Under the pieces are notes generated by a model. It searched no databases. It was not told the origin of the DNA and was given only the letters and a program-made list of their open reading frames with translations. From Paraglaciecola psychrophila 170 (GTDB lineage Bacteria > Pseudomonadota > Gammaproteobacteria > Enterobacterales > Alteromonadaceae), in assembly GCF_000347635.1 (NCBI RefSeq), contig NC_020514.1, positions 1,240,001-1,304,000 of the forward strand: a DNA stretch of 64,000 bases, given 5' to 3'. This document shows, piece by piece, positions 8,955 through 20,410 of this stretch. Position numbers and translations under genes: made by a program. Position 1 is the stretch's first letter; the number at the start of each line of letters is the position of its first letter.

Positions 8955-10000
8955 GAATTAATGCTTTGAAGTATAAGCGAGTTGATACTTCTTACTTTAA
9001 TTGCTCTGGGCCATTTTTATAGCCTCTACCTTGACCTTATTTTCCAGAACATTCAAGCCAGATTCGGTATCTATAATAATACCAAAGCGTACGCCAAGCT
9101 TAGAGAATTTACAGCGACAGCAGATTGGTAGGACCAAATCGGTTTGGCCATGCCAGTTCAGGCATCTTCGGGCTGAGGACTATCGGTCACGGGAGCAGCA
9201 ACGGTTTCAGCTATCTTCTTATGTGAAAAACCCTTATGCCAACTTCCATGTTAATTATATACGTTCCTCTGGTGTTCCATTCCATCACGGAATGGCGCCA
9301 GTGGTGAGACATAACAAACGCTGTGCTTTCTCGCAGGCGTCGCTCAGGGAATTCCGACAACTGTGGCTGCTGGATTTAACTGGCACGGCATTTACGGGAT
9401 CCATTTTCAAGGAACTGCGCCTCTGGGAAATGATCGCAACGGGAGCCATTTTTCGGCAATATGGCGCCACCATTTCTATGCCAATCCTATGTAAGGCGTA
9501 TTTGGTCATGTAAAAAACACTCATGCCTATCCTAGAACCCAAGTCGCTGCTTTTTGCCGTGTCTTCCTCAACGACATCCTATTTGGCGATTTAAATATCA
9601 ATATACGAAGCGCACTTATCCTCGCTTCTTTGGCGGCTTTAGTGGCGGGCACACATCAAATTTTACCTATGAATACAGGCTTTTGCCCCTGTTGCACCTT
9701 GTATTTTCACCCGTTAAAATGCCTTAGAAGGCGGAACGTCTAGCATCGACTTCGCAATGCCCCCTAATACCTATGTTGCGAACATCGAAATATCGGTTCA
9801 CAAACCCGAGCCTGTTATGTCTCTTACCAGAAGTGGGTCAGATCATAGCGCACTGAAAGGCATATATGTTCGATACAGCTCCTTTTGCTAATGTCAAAAC
9901 AGGATTCGTATAAACCAACACACGATGGATAATACAATTATGGGCCTAGGGCTTGATAAGTCGTTGTTGCTGGTTGAAAACGTTAAATAAAATAAAATAA
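8955..10000. other. about 1 kb without an intact gene; decayed coding sequence likely
   Basis: One plus-strand frame is open at 9001-9513 but has no convincing start, ribosome site or family resemblance. Other plus-strand frames give short protein-like stretches: YPRFFGGFSGGHTSNFTYEY near 9610-9680, and TYVANIEISVHKPEP with LTRSGSDHSALKGIYVRYSS near 9760-9890. The last looks like the beta-strand pattern of a lectin-like fold. They are in different frames separated by stops. I cannot name the ancestor and call no gene here. Confidence 0.4.
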
Positions 10001-11314
10001 TTAAGCTAGTTTCTTCATGCTATCAACCAGTTTTTGAATTTCATCAGCACCTGTAAAAACTTGAGGCGTGATACGAATGCAAGCTCCTGAGTGCAAACCT
10101 TTGCGCACCACAGTGAAGATCCCATAATCATTTTCAAGTGTTTGCTGTAGTTCTTTTACATCTTCTATGCTAGTTTTTCCAGTCATCCTAAATGAACTCA
10201 TGCCAGTGGATGACATCTCATCTTTACCGCCTAATACTTCGATATGTGACATAGTTTGCGCTTCGCTAAACCACAAATTACGTAAATATCTGAGCCGTGC
10301 TTCTTTGTTTTTAGCGCCAATGGCTTGGTGATAGTCTAACGCAGCTGGCACCGTCATAAAGGCTGCAAAGTTAGAGGTAGCGATGTGTACCCGACTATAT
10401 GCACGATTATTATCGGGATCAGACTCACCAGGGTAGGGAGCTATTTTATCGAGAGTGCCTTTTTGCATATACAAGGCACCTACTCCGACAGGTGATCCTA
10501 TCCACTTGTGTAAATTAAATCCTGCCCAGCTCACTTGTAAATCACTAATTTTATAGTCAATTAATCCCCAAGATTGCGCACAATCACAGATAACATCAAT
10601 GCCGCGTTTTTTGGCTTCGTTGACAATGGCTTTAACCGGAAAAACTAGACCATGTTGATTGCTAACATGGGTAAGTAACATCAGTTTAATATTCGGATGC
10701 TGATCGAAGGCATTAATATAACACTCCAATAATTGTTCTTGTTCGGCAACTGTGGGCGTAATCAATTCAATGGTATCAACGCCTCTGTCTTGTTTTAACC
10801 ACTGCATCGCGGTTTTAAAACTGGGATAGTCGCTATCGGCCATGAGCACAGCATCGCCTGACGTTAATCCTTGATATTGACGAATAAGGTTGTGAATGGC
10901 TTCTGTGGCATTGCGAGTCAATACAATTTCACCATCCTCTGCCCCAAGCCCTTGAGATACGCGGGCCATAGCTTGACGCATATCGGATGGAAAACCTTTT
11001 CGGGCGTAGAATGAATTTTGGCTATTCACCATTTTATTGGCTGTGTGATAGGCGTCTAATACAGGTTTCGCCATTTTGCCCCAATAGCCGTGTTCAAGAT
11101 TAATGATACCTTTGGTGCGATCATAATCTGTGGCTATTTCGCGCCAAAAAACCTCATCAGACGCTAAACTGTTCGGCGATTTTTTGATTGAAGTGGGCAA
11201 AGACAATGTGTCTTTAGGTGTCTGTGCTGTTGTTCTCATCGATGAAAGTGCAGCAGTTGCAGCGACCCCTGTTAGCAATTGACGACGATTCAAAGAAAAT
11301 TTTAGTGGATTCAT
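10001..11314 (-). CDS. Tat-exported class V PLP-dependent aminotransferase (isopenicillin-N-epimerase-like)
   Basis: 437 residues from ATG 11314. The start carries a twin-arginine signal (SLNRRQLLTGVAATAALSS), suggesting export of the folded, cofactor-loaded enzyme to the periplasm. The fold-type-I core follows: TRNATEAIHNLIRQY binds phosphate, CDCAQSWG carries the Asp that pairs with the pyridine nitrogen, and FNLHKWIGSPVG has the Schiff-base Lys. Relatives are annotated as cysteine desulfurase-like or isopenicillin N epimerase. The substrate is not deducible. It is divergently transcribed from a TonB receptor, so a shared substrate is possible. Confidence 0.85.
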   Translation of the reverse strand: MNPLKFSLNRRQLLTGVAATAALSSMRTTAQTPKDTLSLPTSIKKSPNSLASDEVFWREIATDYDRTKGIINLEHGYWGKMAKPVLDAYHTANKMVNSQNSFYARKGFPSDMRQAMARVSQGLGAEDGEIVLTRNATEAIHNLIRQYQGLTSGDAVLMADSDYPSFKTAMQWLKQDRGVDTIELITPTVAEQEQLLECYINAFDQHPNIKLMLLTHVSNQHGLVFPVKAIVNEAKKRGIDVICDCAQSWGLIDYKISDLQVSWAGFNLHKWIGSPVGVGALYMQKGTLDKIAPYPGESDPDNNRAYSRVHIATSNFAAFMTVPAALDYHQAIGAKNKEARLRYLRNLWFSEAQTMSHIEVLGGKDEMSSTGMSSFRMTGKTSIEDVKELQQTLENDYGIFTVVRKGLHSGACIRITPQVFTGADEIQKLVDSMKKLA

Positions 11315-11550
11315 TCGATAAACTTTTTGAGTCAAAATAAGATCAACAGCATAACGGTATTTTGTGACAACTTTATAAAATAAAAAATTGATGTTATTTA
11401 TTATTTTAATGAGTGTTTATTCTAGCGGCTTTTACTTAAGTAAGAAAAGTGAAATAAAAGTTACATTTTTCAATAACATAATTGTCATTATTCCGTGACA
11501 AAGTAACGCCGCCAATTACTCGGTCATAACTATTTATAGGGTCTTATTTT

Positions 11551-13977
11551 ATGTTTACATTGTCTACAATCTCACGTTCTGTGTGTCTCATTTTAGGTGT
11601 TAGTGCGCAGCTACCAACGCTTAGTTATGCCGAAGAGGCTTCGCATTCTGAACTCAAAAATAACATGGAAAGTATCATCGTCACGGGGACCCGCTCTTCA
11701 GAGAAAACGGTTTTTGATTCGAGTGCCCCGATTGATCTTATTTCAGCTAATGAATTAAGCAGCACAGCTTCTGAAGACTTATCTGATTCCCTCGCACAAA
11801 TAGTACCTTCATATAAAATACAACGTTTGCCCATGGCTGATGGTCAAGTATTTGTAAGACCAGCCACGTTACGAGGTCTATCACCTGACCATACTTTAGT
11901 GTTGATCAATGGTAAGCGCCGTCATCGTAGTGGTTTATTGGGTGGCAATGGAGCACAAGCCCCTGATTTAGCGCAAATACCTTCTTCTGCTATTAAGCGG
12001 ATTGAAGTGTTACGAGATGGAGCATCTGCGCAATATGGTTCTGATGCCATCGCCGGCGTGATTAATATCATTCTCGACGACGGGGCTGATCTGAAAGGTT
12101 TTGCTCAGTATTCAGAGTACAGTGAGGGGGATGGTGAGAATATAAGAGCAGGTATTAAGGCCGGCACTAAATTGGGTGGTGATGGATTTATAACCACTAG
12201 TTTTGAATATTCGAATGCTGAAAAAACCTCGCGCAGTCGTCAGCGTCCCGATGCTATTCAGTTTGCTGTAAACCATCCCGAAGTCACTGTGCCTAATCCC
12301 GTACAAAATTGGGGGCAACCAGAAACAGAAGTGTTTCGTTTGGCAATTAATTCAGGGTTAGATACACAATTTGGATCCGCATATTTGTTTGCGACCCTCG
12401 GCCGAGGTAAGGGGCTGAGTGATTTTAACTGGCGTAACCCAGACAGCACCAGTGCTTTTAATCTTACTGACGTGTTTCCAGATTTTGATCTTAAGGATAT
12501 CTATCCTGCGGGTTTCTCGCCTCAGTTTAAGCAGGACGATAGCGACAATGCCTTAAATATGGGATTAAAAGGAACCATGTTCAACGATCTAGATTGGGAT
12601 ATGAGTGCAGGTTTTGGACAAAATAGTATTGAGTATAAAATGTCGCAGAGTATTAATGCTTCTTTGGGCTCTGCTAGTCCGACTTCATTCAGCATAGGTG
12701 AGTTAATTCAAAGCGAAACAAATTTAAATGCAGATTTCAATTATATATGGTCCTCGCCTATATTATTTGAAGATGCCAATGTTGCCTTTGGTTTAGAGTA
12801 CCGCAAAGAAACCTATGAGATAAAACCTGGAGAACTAGCGTCTTACGAAATAGGGGCAGGTGCATCAGCCGGTTTGCCTTCTGGGTCAAATGGTTTTCCT
12901 GGCTTTTCCCCAAGTCAATCGGGTGAATCGAGTCAACACAGTAAATCAGTTTATATGGATGTTGATTTACCTATGAGTGAAAGTTTGAATATGGGCTTAG
13001 CGACTCGCTATGAAAAATATTCCGAATACGGTAATGGTAAATTAACGGGCAAATTATCGACTCGTTACGAAGTCAATAATGACTTAGCTTTGCGAGCCAC
13101 ACTTTCAACTGGTTTTAAAGCGCCTACGCCTGGACAGTTATTCAGCGAACGCACATCGCAGGGTTTGGACACAAACACCCTGAATATTTATACCTCTGGT
13201 CGCTTTTCACCTGAAGGCGCTGTAGCGAGAGTGATATCAGATCGTGCGGACGTTTCTATCAACCCACTTGAGGCTGAAGAGTCTAGCAACATCAGTGCTG
13301 GTATCGTCTATCGCAATAACAACGGATTTCATTCCTCTGTCGATATTTATCAAGTTGATGTTGATAATCGGTTAAGTACGTCAGAAACTTTCACCATCAG
13401 CGATAGTGAGAAATTGCAGCTAGTAGGATTAAATGTTGTTGGTGGTGAAAGTATTACCCGCGTTAACTTTTTTCAAAATGACTTTGATACTCGCACTACT
13501 GGTGTGGATTTAGTGTTAGGTTATACCGCTAACGTAAATAGTGGGAGTTTATCGCTCACTTCGGCATTGAATCATAACAAAACGGAAGTACTTAATGGGA
13601 GTTTGGTTGACAACGTCACCACCCGTAATCGCTTTGAAAAACTACTACCGCAAAACACGGCTAGTTTCGCTGCAAATTATGATTTGGATATTATTAGTTT
13701 AATGGCTAGAGTCAGGTATTACGGCTCCTGGACTGACTATTCTGGAAATAGTGACGGGGATGTGTTTCAAGACTTTGGTTCAGAATTTTTCACAGATATC
13801 TCAGCTAGTTATAAATTGAGTGAAGATATCACCCTGAGCGCTGGCGCTGAAAATATTTTTGATTCCTACCCTGAAGAAGCAACATATCAAGCTAACCGAG
13901 GCTTGATTTACTCGCGAAATGCACCCTACGACACGGATGGACGTAATATATATATTAAAGTAGCGTTTCAGTTATAG
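11551..13977 (+). CDS. TonB-dependent outer-membrane receptor
   Basis: 808 residues. A signal peptide spans about 1-27. A TonB-box-like stretch precedes ESIIVTGTRSSEKTVFDSSA, and the plug covers about 45-170 with DHTLVLINGKRRHR and IKRIEVLRDGASAQYGSDAI. A 22-strand barrel fills the rest and closes with IYIKVAFQL, the terminal aromatic-rich strand needed for BAM assembly. The type resembles receptors for vitamins, plant-derived or other organic molecules more than classic siderophores, but the ligand is unknown. It is divergent from the exported aminotransferase. Confidence 0.92.
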   Translation: MFTLSTISRSVCLILGVSAQLPTLSYAEEASHSELKNNMESIIVTGTRSSEKTVFDSSAPIDLISANELSSTASEDLSDSLAQIVPSYKIQRLPMADGQVFVRPATLRGLSPDHTLVLINGKRRHRSGLLGGNGAQAPDLAQIPSSAIKRIEVLRDGASAQYGSDAIAGVINIILDDGADLKGFAQYSEYSEGDGENIRAGIKAGTKLGGDGFITTSFEYSNAEKTSRSRQRPDAIQFAVNHPEVTVPNPVQNWGQPETEVFRLAINSGLDTQFGSAYLFATLGRGKGLSDFNWRNPDSTSAFNLTDVFPDFDLKDIYPAGFSPQFKQDDSDNALNMGLKGTMFNDLDWDMSAGFGQNSIEYKMSQSINASLGSASPTSFSIGELIQSETNLNADFNYIWSSPILFEDANVAFGLEYRKETYEIKPGELASYEIGAGASAGLPSGSNGFPGFSPSQSGESSQHSKSVYMDVDLPMSESLNMGLATRYEKYSEYGNGKLTGKLSTRYEVNNDLALRATLSTGFKAPTPGQLFSERTSQGLDTNTLNIYTSGRFSPEGAVARVISDRADVSINPLEAEESSNISAGIVYRNNNGFHSSVDIYQVDVDNRLSTSETFTISDSEKLQLVGLNVVGGESITRVNFFQNDFDTRTTGVDLVLGYTANVNSGSLSLTSALNHNKTEVLNGSLVDNVTTRNRFEKLLPQNTASFAANYDLDIISLMARVRYYGSWTDYSGNSDGDVFQDFGSEFFTDISASYKLSEDITLSAGAENIFDSYPEEATYQANRGLIYSRNAPYDTDGRNIYIKVAFQL

Positions 13978-14309
13978 TAACTCTAAACCTAGTCTAATCG
14001 TGATCAATCTAATCCAGTGATTGATCATCATTGGATTTCTTTGAAAGTAAATTACTAAGTTTATATAATCAAATTTATTAAGCCACCCATATTAATATTC
14101 TGTGCTTAACTAATAAGTTAATAAAGGTGTTGTATTTGAGTATTGATTTTGGCCCACAACATTTGGTCCATAATTATGGGAGACTTGTTAGTTATCGAGT
14201 GCTAATTAGCTCGCATGCCCTTGATTGCAGAATCAAGTATGGCGCAGTCAATAAAAACCGGCTTTCGCCGGTTTCATTTTATACTCTTAAAAGTTCGCCG
14301 CTAATTACT
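13978..14309. other. intergenic region after the TonB receptor
   Basis: AT-rich spacer between the receptor and the dead chemoreceptor, which converge. The only clear structure is the AAACCGGC/GCCGGTTT hairpin at 14255-14274. I see no gene. Confidence 0.5.
14255..14274 (-). terminator. intrinsic terminator, first of three identical hairpins
   Basis: Perfect 8-bp stem AAACCGGC/GCCGGTTT with a TTTC loop. The A-run on the plus side gives the U-run for minus-strand transcripts, so it would end the chemoreceptor transcript. The same hairpin recurs at 16211 and 18497. Confidence 0.75.
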
Positions 14310-15869
14310 CTACTTTTGTGCGAACGTCAGTCCTAAGGAGCTTAACACATTAGTTCGTTGCTCAATTTTATTGGCTTCCTCTTCAACCACTTCGGCTTGC
14401 GCAAGATTTTGTCTTGAGGCGTCATTAATATTAGAAATGTTGCGACTGATTTCCTGTGAAACCATGCTTTGTTCTTCCGATGCAGCTGAAATTTGTATAG
14501 CTAGGTCTGCTATCGAAGACACGCCATTATATACTTTCAGAACAATATCTCTGGACTGGGTGGTTTCAGACACACATAAATCAGCTGATTCTTTACCTTT
14601 TAACATGATTTTAGACCAGCTCAAAAACGTGGATTGAATTTCACCTACTGAACTTTGTATTTGTTTGGTTGCTGAATGAGTTCTATTTGACAGGGCCCTC
14701 ACTTTGTCAGCTACAACAGAAAACCCTCTTCCTTGCTCAACCGCAAGTGCGGCTTCAATCGCGGCATTAAGGGCAAGTAAATTTGTTTAGTCAGCAATAC
14801 CTTGAATCTTTTGCATAACCACACTAATTTGCTCTGCTTCTTTAGCTAGTTCACTGGCAGCAGTCGCTGATGCAGATACATCATCAGCTAACTTGGAGAC
14901 TTGTTGCATTGTTTGAGACATAGAATCAGTTGCTGATTTGCAGTCTATATGCAACGACTCAACTTTTGCCGACGTTTTCGTAGTGTTGTTAGCCACCTCA
15001 GAAATAGTTGCTGTCATCTCTTCTATTGCCGCAGAGCCTTGAAATAATTCATTGGCTTCTTGCTCGACACCTTTTTTAGCAAGTTCAGACGATTTTTTTA
15101 ATAAGACAGCACCCATAGAAAGTACGTTAGTGCTATCCATAACTCTCCCAAGTATTGTTTTAACTCGACCTTCACTTAGTTTTTGGGGGAAATCGACAAT
15201 ACTCGCTAATCCTTCACCATAAAATACATGCCGAGAAATACTGTCGTATTTTTTTGCTGGTCAGCCAAATAATGTTGCATTTGGATTAATTCAGTATTAA
15301 AAACTGCATAGGGTAGCGCCATAAACAATAACGAAAACTATGGCGAATAAAAACACAAAATTATAGTAACAAGCGACGTAATCAAGAAAACTGAATTCTT
15401 TACTATAGGCTTAGTAAATACTCCATCACCTTTGAATTTGCCACTATTTATATGTGTGTATATTCGTTCAGCATTTTTACGATAATCGGCTGCACAACAC
15501 TGTGCGTAAAGATTGATAACCAGTCAATGTGCCTTTTTCATAAACATGGGTTACAAATGCATCTACCCAATAATACTTTCCATCGTTACAACGGTTTTTA
15601 ACTGCACCTTGCCAAGCTTGTTTATTCTTCAACTTTCCCCACATATCAGCAAAGGCCGCTTTGGGCATATCAGGATGTCTTACGACATTATGATTTTTAC
15701 CTAAGAGTTCTTGCTGGAAATATCCTGCTACTCGACAAAATGCTTCATTAGCATAGGTAATTACACCCGCTGTATCTGTCACAGATACGAGCTCTTCGTC
15801 AGATCTTAATGGTACTTCTTCATTTATTATGCCCTGGTTACCTTTAGATATTATTGTTAGCTCTTTATG
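14310..15869 (-). pseudogene. Aer-like PAS-domain methyl-accepting chemotaxis protein, decayed
   Basis: Read on the minus strand, the N-terminus has the Aer-type start (NEEVPLRSDEELVSVTDTAG) and a PAS domain with CRVAGYFQQELLGKNHNVVR and KYYWVDAFV. The membrane region near 15141-15476 is scrambled across frames. The signalling domain resumes at 15140. In the hairpin tip, normally [18 protein letters not shown], the Gln is a TAA stop at 14787-14789. The rest runs to a normal end at 14310. No ATG precedes the PAS domain. Multiple lesions make this a true pseudogene of an energy-taxis/redox receptor. Confidence 0.85.
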
Positions 15870-16277
15870 TTCTTTATATTAATGTTTTATCATTTTGTTA
15901 AACGCTGTTATTGCATTAAGAATTTGTAGCCCGACTGTTTTCTATACTTAGTTATGACAGGCACTTGCATATCATCCGACTAAGTATATTTAGATTGTTA
16001 ATCTCAAAGGAATTTGGTTGAATTATAGGCAAAATTTAGTGCATAAAACTTTATTAATTATCGAGCCTTAAGAGAACCTTGGTAATTAACAAATACTGGA
16101 TTTCGCGATATAAGATGTAAAAAGGTAATGATATTTTGGGCTTTTTTCTTTTAAAAACGCGGGTGAATGAGGTGTGTATTAGATATAACCTAGACATCAC
16201 ACAAATATAAAAACCGGCTTTCGCCGGTTTCAATTTCATCTGATTTTTATTAGAAATTTTAGCTCGAAAGCTTAAAC
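15870..16277. other. intergenic, about 400 bp
   Basis: AT-rich sequence between the first typA copy and the dead chemoreceptor. It contains the typA terminator at 16211-16230. I saw no coding sequence with a credible start. Confidence 0.5.
16211..16230 (-). terminator. intrinsic terminator of typA copy 1
   Basis: Same 8-bp stem and TTTC loop as at 14255, with the poly-A on the plus strand giving a U-tract for minus-strand transcription. It lies 47 bases after the stop codon of the first typA copy. Confidence 0.85.
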
Positions 16278-18116
16278 TCAGCTCTTAGTTGGTCGCCCAG
16301 CTTGCTTTCGCAAGTTTTCAGTCAACAACTTCTTACGAATTCGTGTGCTTAAAGGTGTCACTTCAACCAATTCATCATTGTCGATGAACTCAAGCGCTTG
16401 TTCTAGCGACATGATAATCGGTGGTACTAAACTTTGCGCTTCGTCGGTTCCTGATGCACGAACGTTAGTTAGCTGCTTACCTTTAAGGGCGTTCACCGTC
16501 AGGTCATTTTCACGAGCATGAATACCAATTACCATGCCTTCGTAAACTTCAACACCGTGACCGATAAATAACCGTCCGCGACTTTGTAAGTTAAACAATG
16601 CGTTAGTTAGTGCTTTACCGGTTGCGTTGGCAATTAATACGCCACTCTTACGCTTACCGATTACGCCGCCTTTATGGGGGCCGTAATGATCAAAGGTGTG
16701 GTAAATCAAACCAGAACCTGACGTCATGGTCATAAAGTCAGTTTGGAAACCAATCAAACCACGGCTAGGGATCATGAAGTCCATACGAACACGACCTTTA
16801 CCATCGGGTGTCATATTGGTTAACTCACCTTTGCGTAAACCAATTTGTTCCATAATGGAACCTTGATGTTTTTCTTCCACATCTATAGTCACTGTTTCGA
16901 AAGGTTCGTGGGTCACACCATCCACTTGTTTCAAAATTACTTCCGGACGAGAAACCGCTAATTCGTAGCCTTCACGACGCATGTTTTCAATCAATATACC
17001 CAAGTGAAGTTCACCACGACCTGATACGCGGAACTTGTCCGGATCTTGGGTTTCTTCCACTTTAAGCGCCACGTTGTGGATCAATTCAGTTTGCAAACGT
17101 TCATGGATATTACGTGATGTGACGTATTTACCTTCTTTACCACAGAACGGTGAATTATTGACTTGAAAAGTCATGGTCACTGTTGGTTCATCAACTGAAA
17201 GAGGCGGCAATGCCACAACTGCACTTGGATCGCACACGGTATCGGAGATTTTAAGCTCACCTAAACCTGTTATAGCAACAATGTCACCCGCGTCACCAGA
17301 ATCTACTTCGAGGCGCTGAAGCCCTAAATAGCCTTGAACCTGCCCGATTCTTCCGTTGCGGGTCTTGCCATCAACACCAATAACACTGACTTGTTGGTTA
17401 GGCCTAACCGAACCACGTGTAATACGCCCTATACCAATTACACCCACATAGGAGTTGTAATCCAATTGCGACATTTGCATTTGTAATGGGCCGTTGATAT
17501 CGGCAACAGGTGGTTTAACATGTTTGATGATAGTTTCAAACAAAGGCGTCATGTTATCGCTAGGCACATCTAAATCGTTGGTAGCCCACCCATTTATGGC
17601 TGATGCGTATACCACTTGAAAATCTAATTGGTCGTCAGTTGCACCTAAGTTGTCGAACAAATCAAATACCTGATCTATTACCCAACTCGGACGAGCACCA
17701 GGCTTATCAATTTTGTTAATAACAACAATCGGCTTGAGACCTTGTGCAAAAGCTTTTTGTGTTACAAAACGCGTTTGTGGCATAGGGCCTTCTTGTGCAT
17801 CTACCAATAACAATACTGAATCGGCCATAGACATCACACGCTCCACTTCACCACCGAAATCGGCGTGTCCAGGAGTGTCTACTATATTTATGCGGTATTC
17901 ATTCCATTTAATAGCGGTGTTTTTCGCAAGAATGGTAATGCCACGCTCCTTTTCAATATCGTTTGAGTCCATCACACGTTCTTCGGCTACGCCGCGGCTC
18001 TCTAAAGTGCCAGACTGTTGTAGTAACTTATCAACTAGGGTGGTTTTACCGTGGTCAACGTGGGCTATAATAGCTATATTCCTCAAATATTCGATTGAGG
18101 TGTTTGATGAACTCAT
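16278..18116 (-). CDS. typA: ribosome-associated GTPase TypA/BipA, copy 1 (diverged)
   Basis: 612 residues, a full-length TypA. GTPase motifs are intact: AHVDHGKTT (G1), DTPGHADFG (G3), NKIDKPGA (G4). The EF-G-like domains and the BipA-specific C-terminus ([19 protein letters not shown]) follow. It binds the 70S ribosome and supports 50S assembly and growth in cold or stress. Compared with the neighbouring copy it lacks single residues in two places ([11 protein letters not shown] versus [22 protein letters not shown] versus [11 protein letters not shown]). It also carries local changes such as [18 protein letters not shown]. It appears functional but is the faster-changing copy. Confidence 0.95.
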   Translation of the reverse strand: MSSSNTSIEYLRNIAIIAHVDHGKTTLVDKLLQQSGTLESRGVAEERVMDSNDIEKERGITILAKNTAIKWNEYRINIVDTPGHADFGGEVERVMSMADSVLLLVDAQEGPMPQTRFVTQKAFAQGLKPIVVINKIDKPGARPSWVIDQVFDLFDNLGATDDQLDFQVVYASAINGWATNDLDVPSDNMTPLFETIIKHVKPPVADINGPLQMQMSQLDYNSYVGVIGIGRITRGSVRPNQQVSVIGVDGKTRNGRIGQVQGYLGLQRLEVDSGDAGDIVAITGLGELKISDTVCDPSAVVALPPLSVDEPTVTMTFQVNNSPFCGKEGKYVTSRNIHERLQTELIHNVALKVEETQDPDKFRVSGRGELHLGILIENMRREGYELAVSRPEVILKQVDGVTHEPFETVTIDVEEKHQGSIMEQIGLRKGELTNMTPDGKGRVRMDFMIPSRGLIGFQTDFMTMTSGSGLIYHTFDHYGPHKGGVIGKRKSGVLIANATGKALTNALFNLQSRGRLFIGHGVEVYEGMVIGIHARENDLTVNALKGKQLTNVRASGTDEAQSLVPPIIMSLEQALEFIDNDELVEVTPLSTRIRKKLLTENLRKQAGRPTKS

Positions 18117-18565
18117 TTTTTCTTTCTCTGTTAAGGGCCACGTATTCGTCTTGAATGACTATCTACTTGTAAAAGTAATACGTAGCTAGATTGTTTAAAT
18201 TTTGCGCGCGGATTATACAGTTTAAAAGAGAAAAGGGGATAAGTCTTTTGAACATTCATCGATATAAAATTTTTACCGTCCACTTATAGTAATTTCACTG
18301 CAAGTTATCATATGTCCATGTTGGTTCGCATGTTAGTTCATATAAGTTGTTCATCAATAGTTAGGACACTTTATAGAACTTACAGTTTCCTGCTAGGTCA
18401 TTATTGTTAATAGTGATTCATACATCAAATAATTAACATAAGAATTAAATGCTAAGAGCTTAATGAGATTCTTATAATTTTAACGTAGCCAATAAAAAAC
18501 CGGCTTTCGCCGGTTTCAATTTAATCTTTTAAAAGCTCGAAGCTCGAAGCTCGTAATTCGAGAGT
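18117..18565. other. spacer between the two typA copies
   Basis: It holds the upstream region of copy 1 (about 18117-18240) and the terminator of copy 2 (18497-18516). The upstream part resembles that of copy 2: a 'GGGCCA' leader, 'AAAGTAATAC' and 'GCGCGGATT.TACAG' occur in the same order in both (18130-18225 and 20420-20535). Near 18537-18553 there is a short GCTCGAA triple repeat. No gene. Confidence 0.6.
18497..18516 (-). terminator. intrinsic terminator of typA copy 2
   Basis: Identical hairpin to those at 14255 and 16211, followed on the minus strand by a U-rich tract. It lies 50 bases beyond the stop of copy 2. Confidence 0.85.
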
Positions 18566-20410
18566 TTACCCTTTAGCAGGTCGTCCAGCTTGCTTACGCA
18601 AGTTCTCAGTCAACAACTTCTTACGAATACGCGTGCTGATAGGTGTCACTTCGACCAATTCATCATTGTCAATGAACTCAAGTGCTTGCTCTAACGACAT
18701 AACAATCGGTGGCACTAAGCTTTGCGCTTCGTCGGTACCTGATGAACGTACGTTAGTTAACTGCTTACCTTTGAGGGCGTTAACAGTCAGGTCATTTTCA
18801 CGAGCGTGAATACCAATCACCATTCCTTCGTATACTTCAAGACCGTGACCGATAAATAAACGTCCGCGGCTTTGCAAGTTAAACAATGCGTTAGTCAATG
18901 CTTTGCCTGTTGCGTTGGCAATCAATACACCACTTTTACGCTGACCGATTATGCCGCCTTTATGGGGTCCGTAATGATCGAACGTGTGGTACATCAAACC
19001 AGAGCCTGATGTCATGGTCATAAAGTCAGTTTGGAAACCAATCAAACCACGACTAGGGATCATGAAATCCATACGGATACGACCTTTACCATCTGGAGCC
19101 ATGTTGGTTAGCTCACCTTTACGTGTTCCTAGCTGTTCCATGATAGAACCTTGATGTTGCTCTTCAACATCAATAGTAACCGATTCGTAAGGTTCGTGAG
19201 TCACGCCATCAACTTGTTTCAAAATAACTTCTGGACGCGAAACAGCTAACTCGTAACCTTCACGGCGCATGTTTTCAATCAATATACCTAAGTGAAGTTC
19301 ACCACGACCAGATACGCGGAATTTATCCGGATCAGTTGGTATTTCTTCCACTTTAAGTGCCACGTTGTGGATTAACTCGTGTTGCAAACGCTCAAGAATA
19401 TTACGTGAAGTCACGAATTTACCTTCTTGGCCAGCAAAAGGAGAGTTATTGACTTGGAATGTCATGGTGACTGTAGGTTCATCCACAGAAAGAGGCGGTA
19501 AGGCGACAACTGCACTTGGATCACAAACAGTATCTGAGATTTTAAGTTCGCCCACACCTGTTATGGCAACAATATCACCTGCATCACCAGATTCCACTTC
19601 GAGGCGCTGTAGCCCTAAATAGCCTTGCACCTGACCAATTTTACCGTTACGAGTTTTACCATCTGCGCCAATAACAGTGACTGCTTGGTTAGTCTTAACC
19701 GAACCACTAGTAATACGCCCTATACCTATTACACCCACATAAGAGTTGTGATCCAATTGCGATATTTGCATTTGTAATGGGCCATTGATATCGGCAACGG
19801 GTGGCTTTACATGTTTGATGATAGTTTCAAACAAAGGCGTCATGTTATCGCTAGGCACATCTAAATCGTTGGTAGCCCAACCATTTATGGCTGATGCGTA
19901 AACCACTTGAAAATCTAGCTGATCGTCAGTCGCGCCTAAGTTATCGAATAAATCAAATACTTGATCTATTACCCAATCAGGACGTGCGCCTGGCTTATCA
20001 ATTTTGTTGATAACAACGATTGGCTTCAAACCTTGAGCAAACGCTTTTTGTGTAACAAAACGGGTTTGTGGCATCGGGCCTTCTTGCGCATCTACTAACA
20101 ACAATACTGAATCGGCCATGGACATAACACGCTCTACTTCACCACCGAAATCGGCGTGACCAGGAGTGTCAACTATGTTGATGCGGTATTCGTTCCACTT
20201 GATAGCAGTGTTTTTCGCAAGAATGGTAATACCACGCTCTTTTTCGATGTCGTTTGAGTCCATCACACGTTCTTCGGCTTCGCCGCGGCTAGCTTCTAAT
20301 GTGCCAGACTGTTGTAATAACTTATCAACTAGGGTGGTTTTGCCGTGGTCAACGTGGGCTATAATGGCTATGTTCCTCAAATTTTGAATTGAGGTGTTTG
20401 ATGAACTCAT
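18566..20410 (-). CDS. typA: ribosome-associated GTPase TypA/BipA, copy 2 (probable ancestral copy)
   Basis: 614 residues from ATG 20410; an in-frame start 36 bases further upstream would add a tail absent from copy 1. All G motifs and the C-terminal BipA domain are present, and the sequence keeps the standard family spacing in the two places where copy 1 has lost residues. It is nearly identical to copy 1 over most of its length. Position next to divergent glnA matches the usual typA-glnA arrangement of gammaproteobacteria, so this is probably the original gene and the other the duplicate. Confidence 0.96.
   Translation of the reverse strand: MSSSNTSIQNLRNIAIIAHVDHGKTTLVDKLLQQSGTLEASRGEAEERVMDSNDIEKERGITILAKNTAIKWNEYRINIVDTPGHADFGGEVERVMSMADSVLLLVDAQEGPMPQTRFVTQKAFAQGLKPIVVINKIDKPGARPDWVIDQVFDLFDNLGATDDQLDFQVVYASAINGWATNDLDVPSDNMTPLFETIIKHVKPPVADINGPLQMQISQLDHNSYVGVIGIGRITSGSVKTNQAVTVIGADGKTRNGKIGQVQGYLGLQRLEVESGDAGDIVAITGVGELKISDTVCDPSAVVALPPLSVDEPTVTMTFQVNNSPFAGQEGKFVTSRNILERLQHELIHNVALKVEEIPTDPDKFRVSGRGELHLGILIENMRREGYELAVSRPEVILKQVDGVTHEPYESVTIDVEEQHQGSIMEQLGTRKGELTNMAPDGKGRIRMDFMIPSRGLIGFQTDFMTMTSGSGLMYHTFDHYGPHKGGIIGQRKSGVLIANATGKALTNALFNLQSRGRLFIGHGLEVYEGMVIGIHARENDLTVNALKGKQLTNVRSSGTDEAQSLVPPIVMSLEQALEFIDNDELVEVTPISTRIRKKLLTENLRKQAGRPAKG

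Noticed and set aside
9001..9513. Open plus-strand frame of 170 codons
   Set aside because: No ribosome site, no acceptable start, no family resemblance, and alternative frames look equally protein-like; listed only as decayed sequence.
17713..18189. 158-codon open frame opposite typA copy 1
   Set aside because: Antisense shadow of the conserved GTPase domain; a similar shadow exists opposite copy 2.
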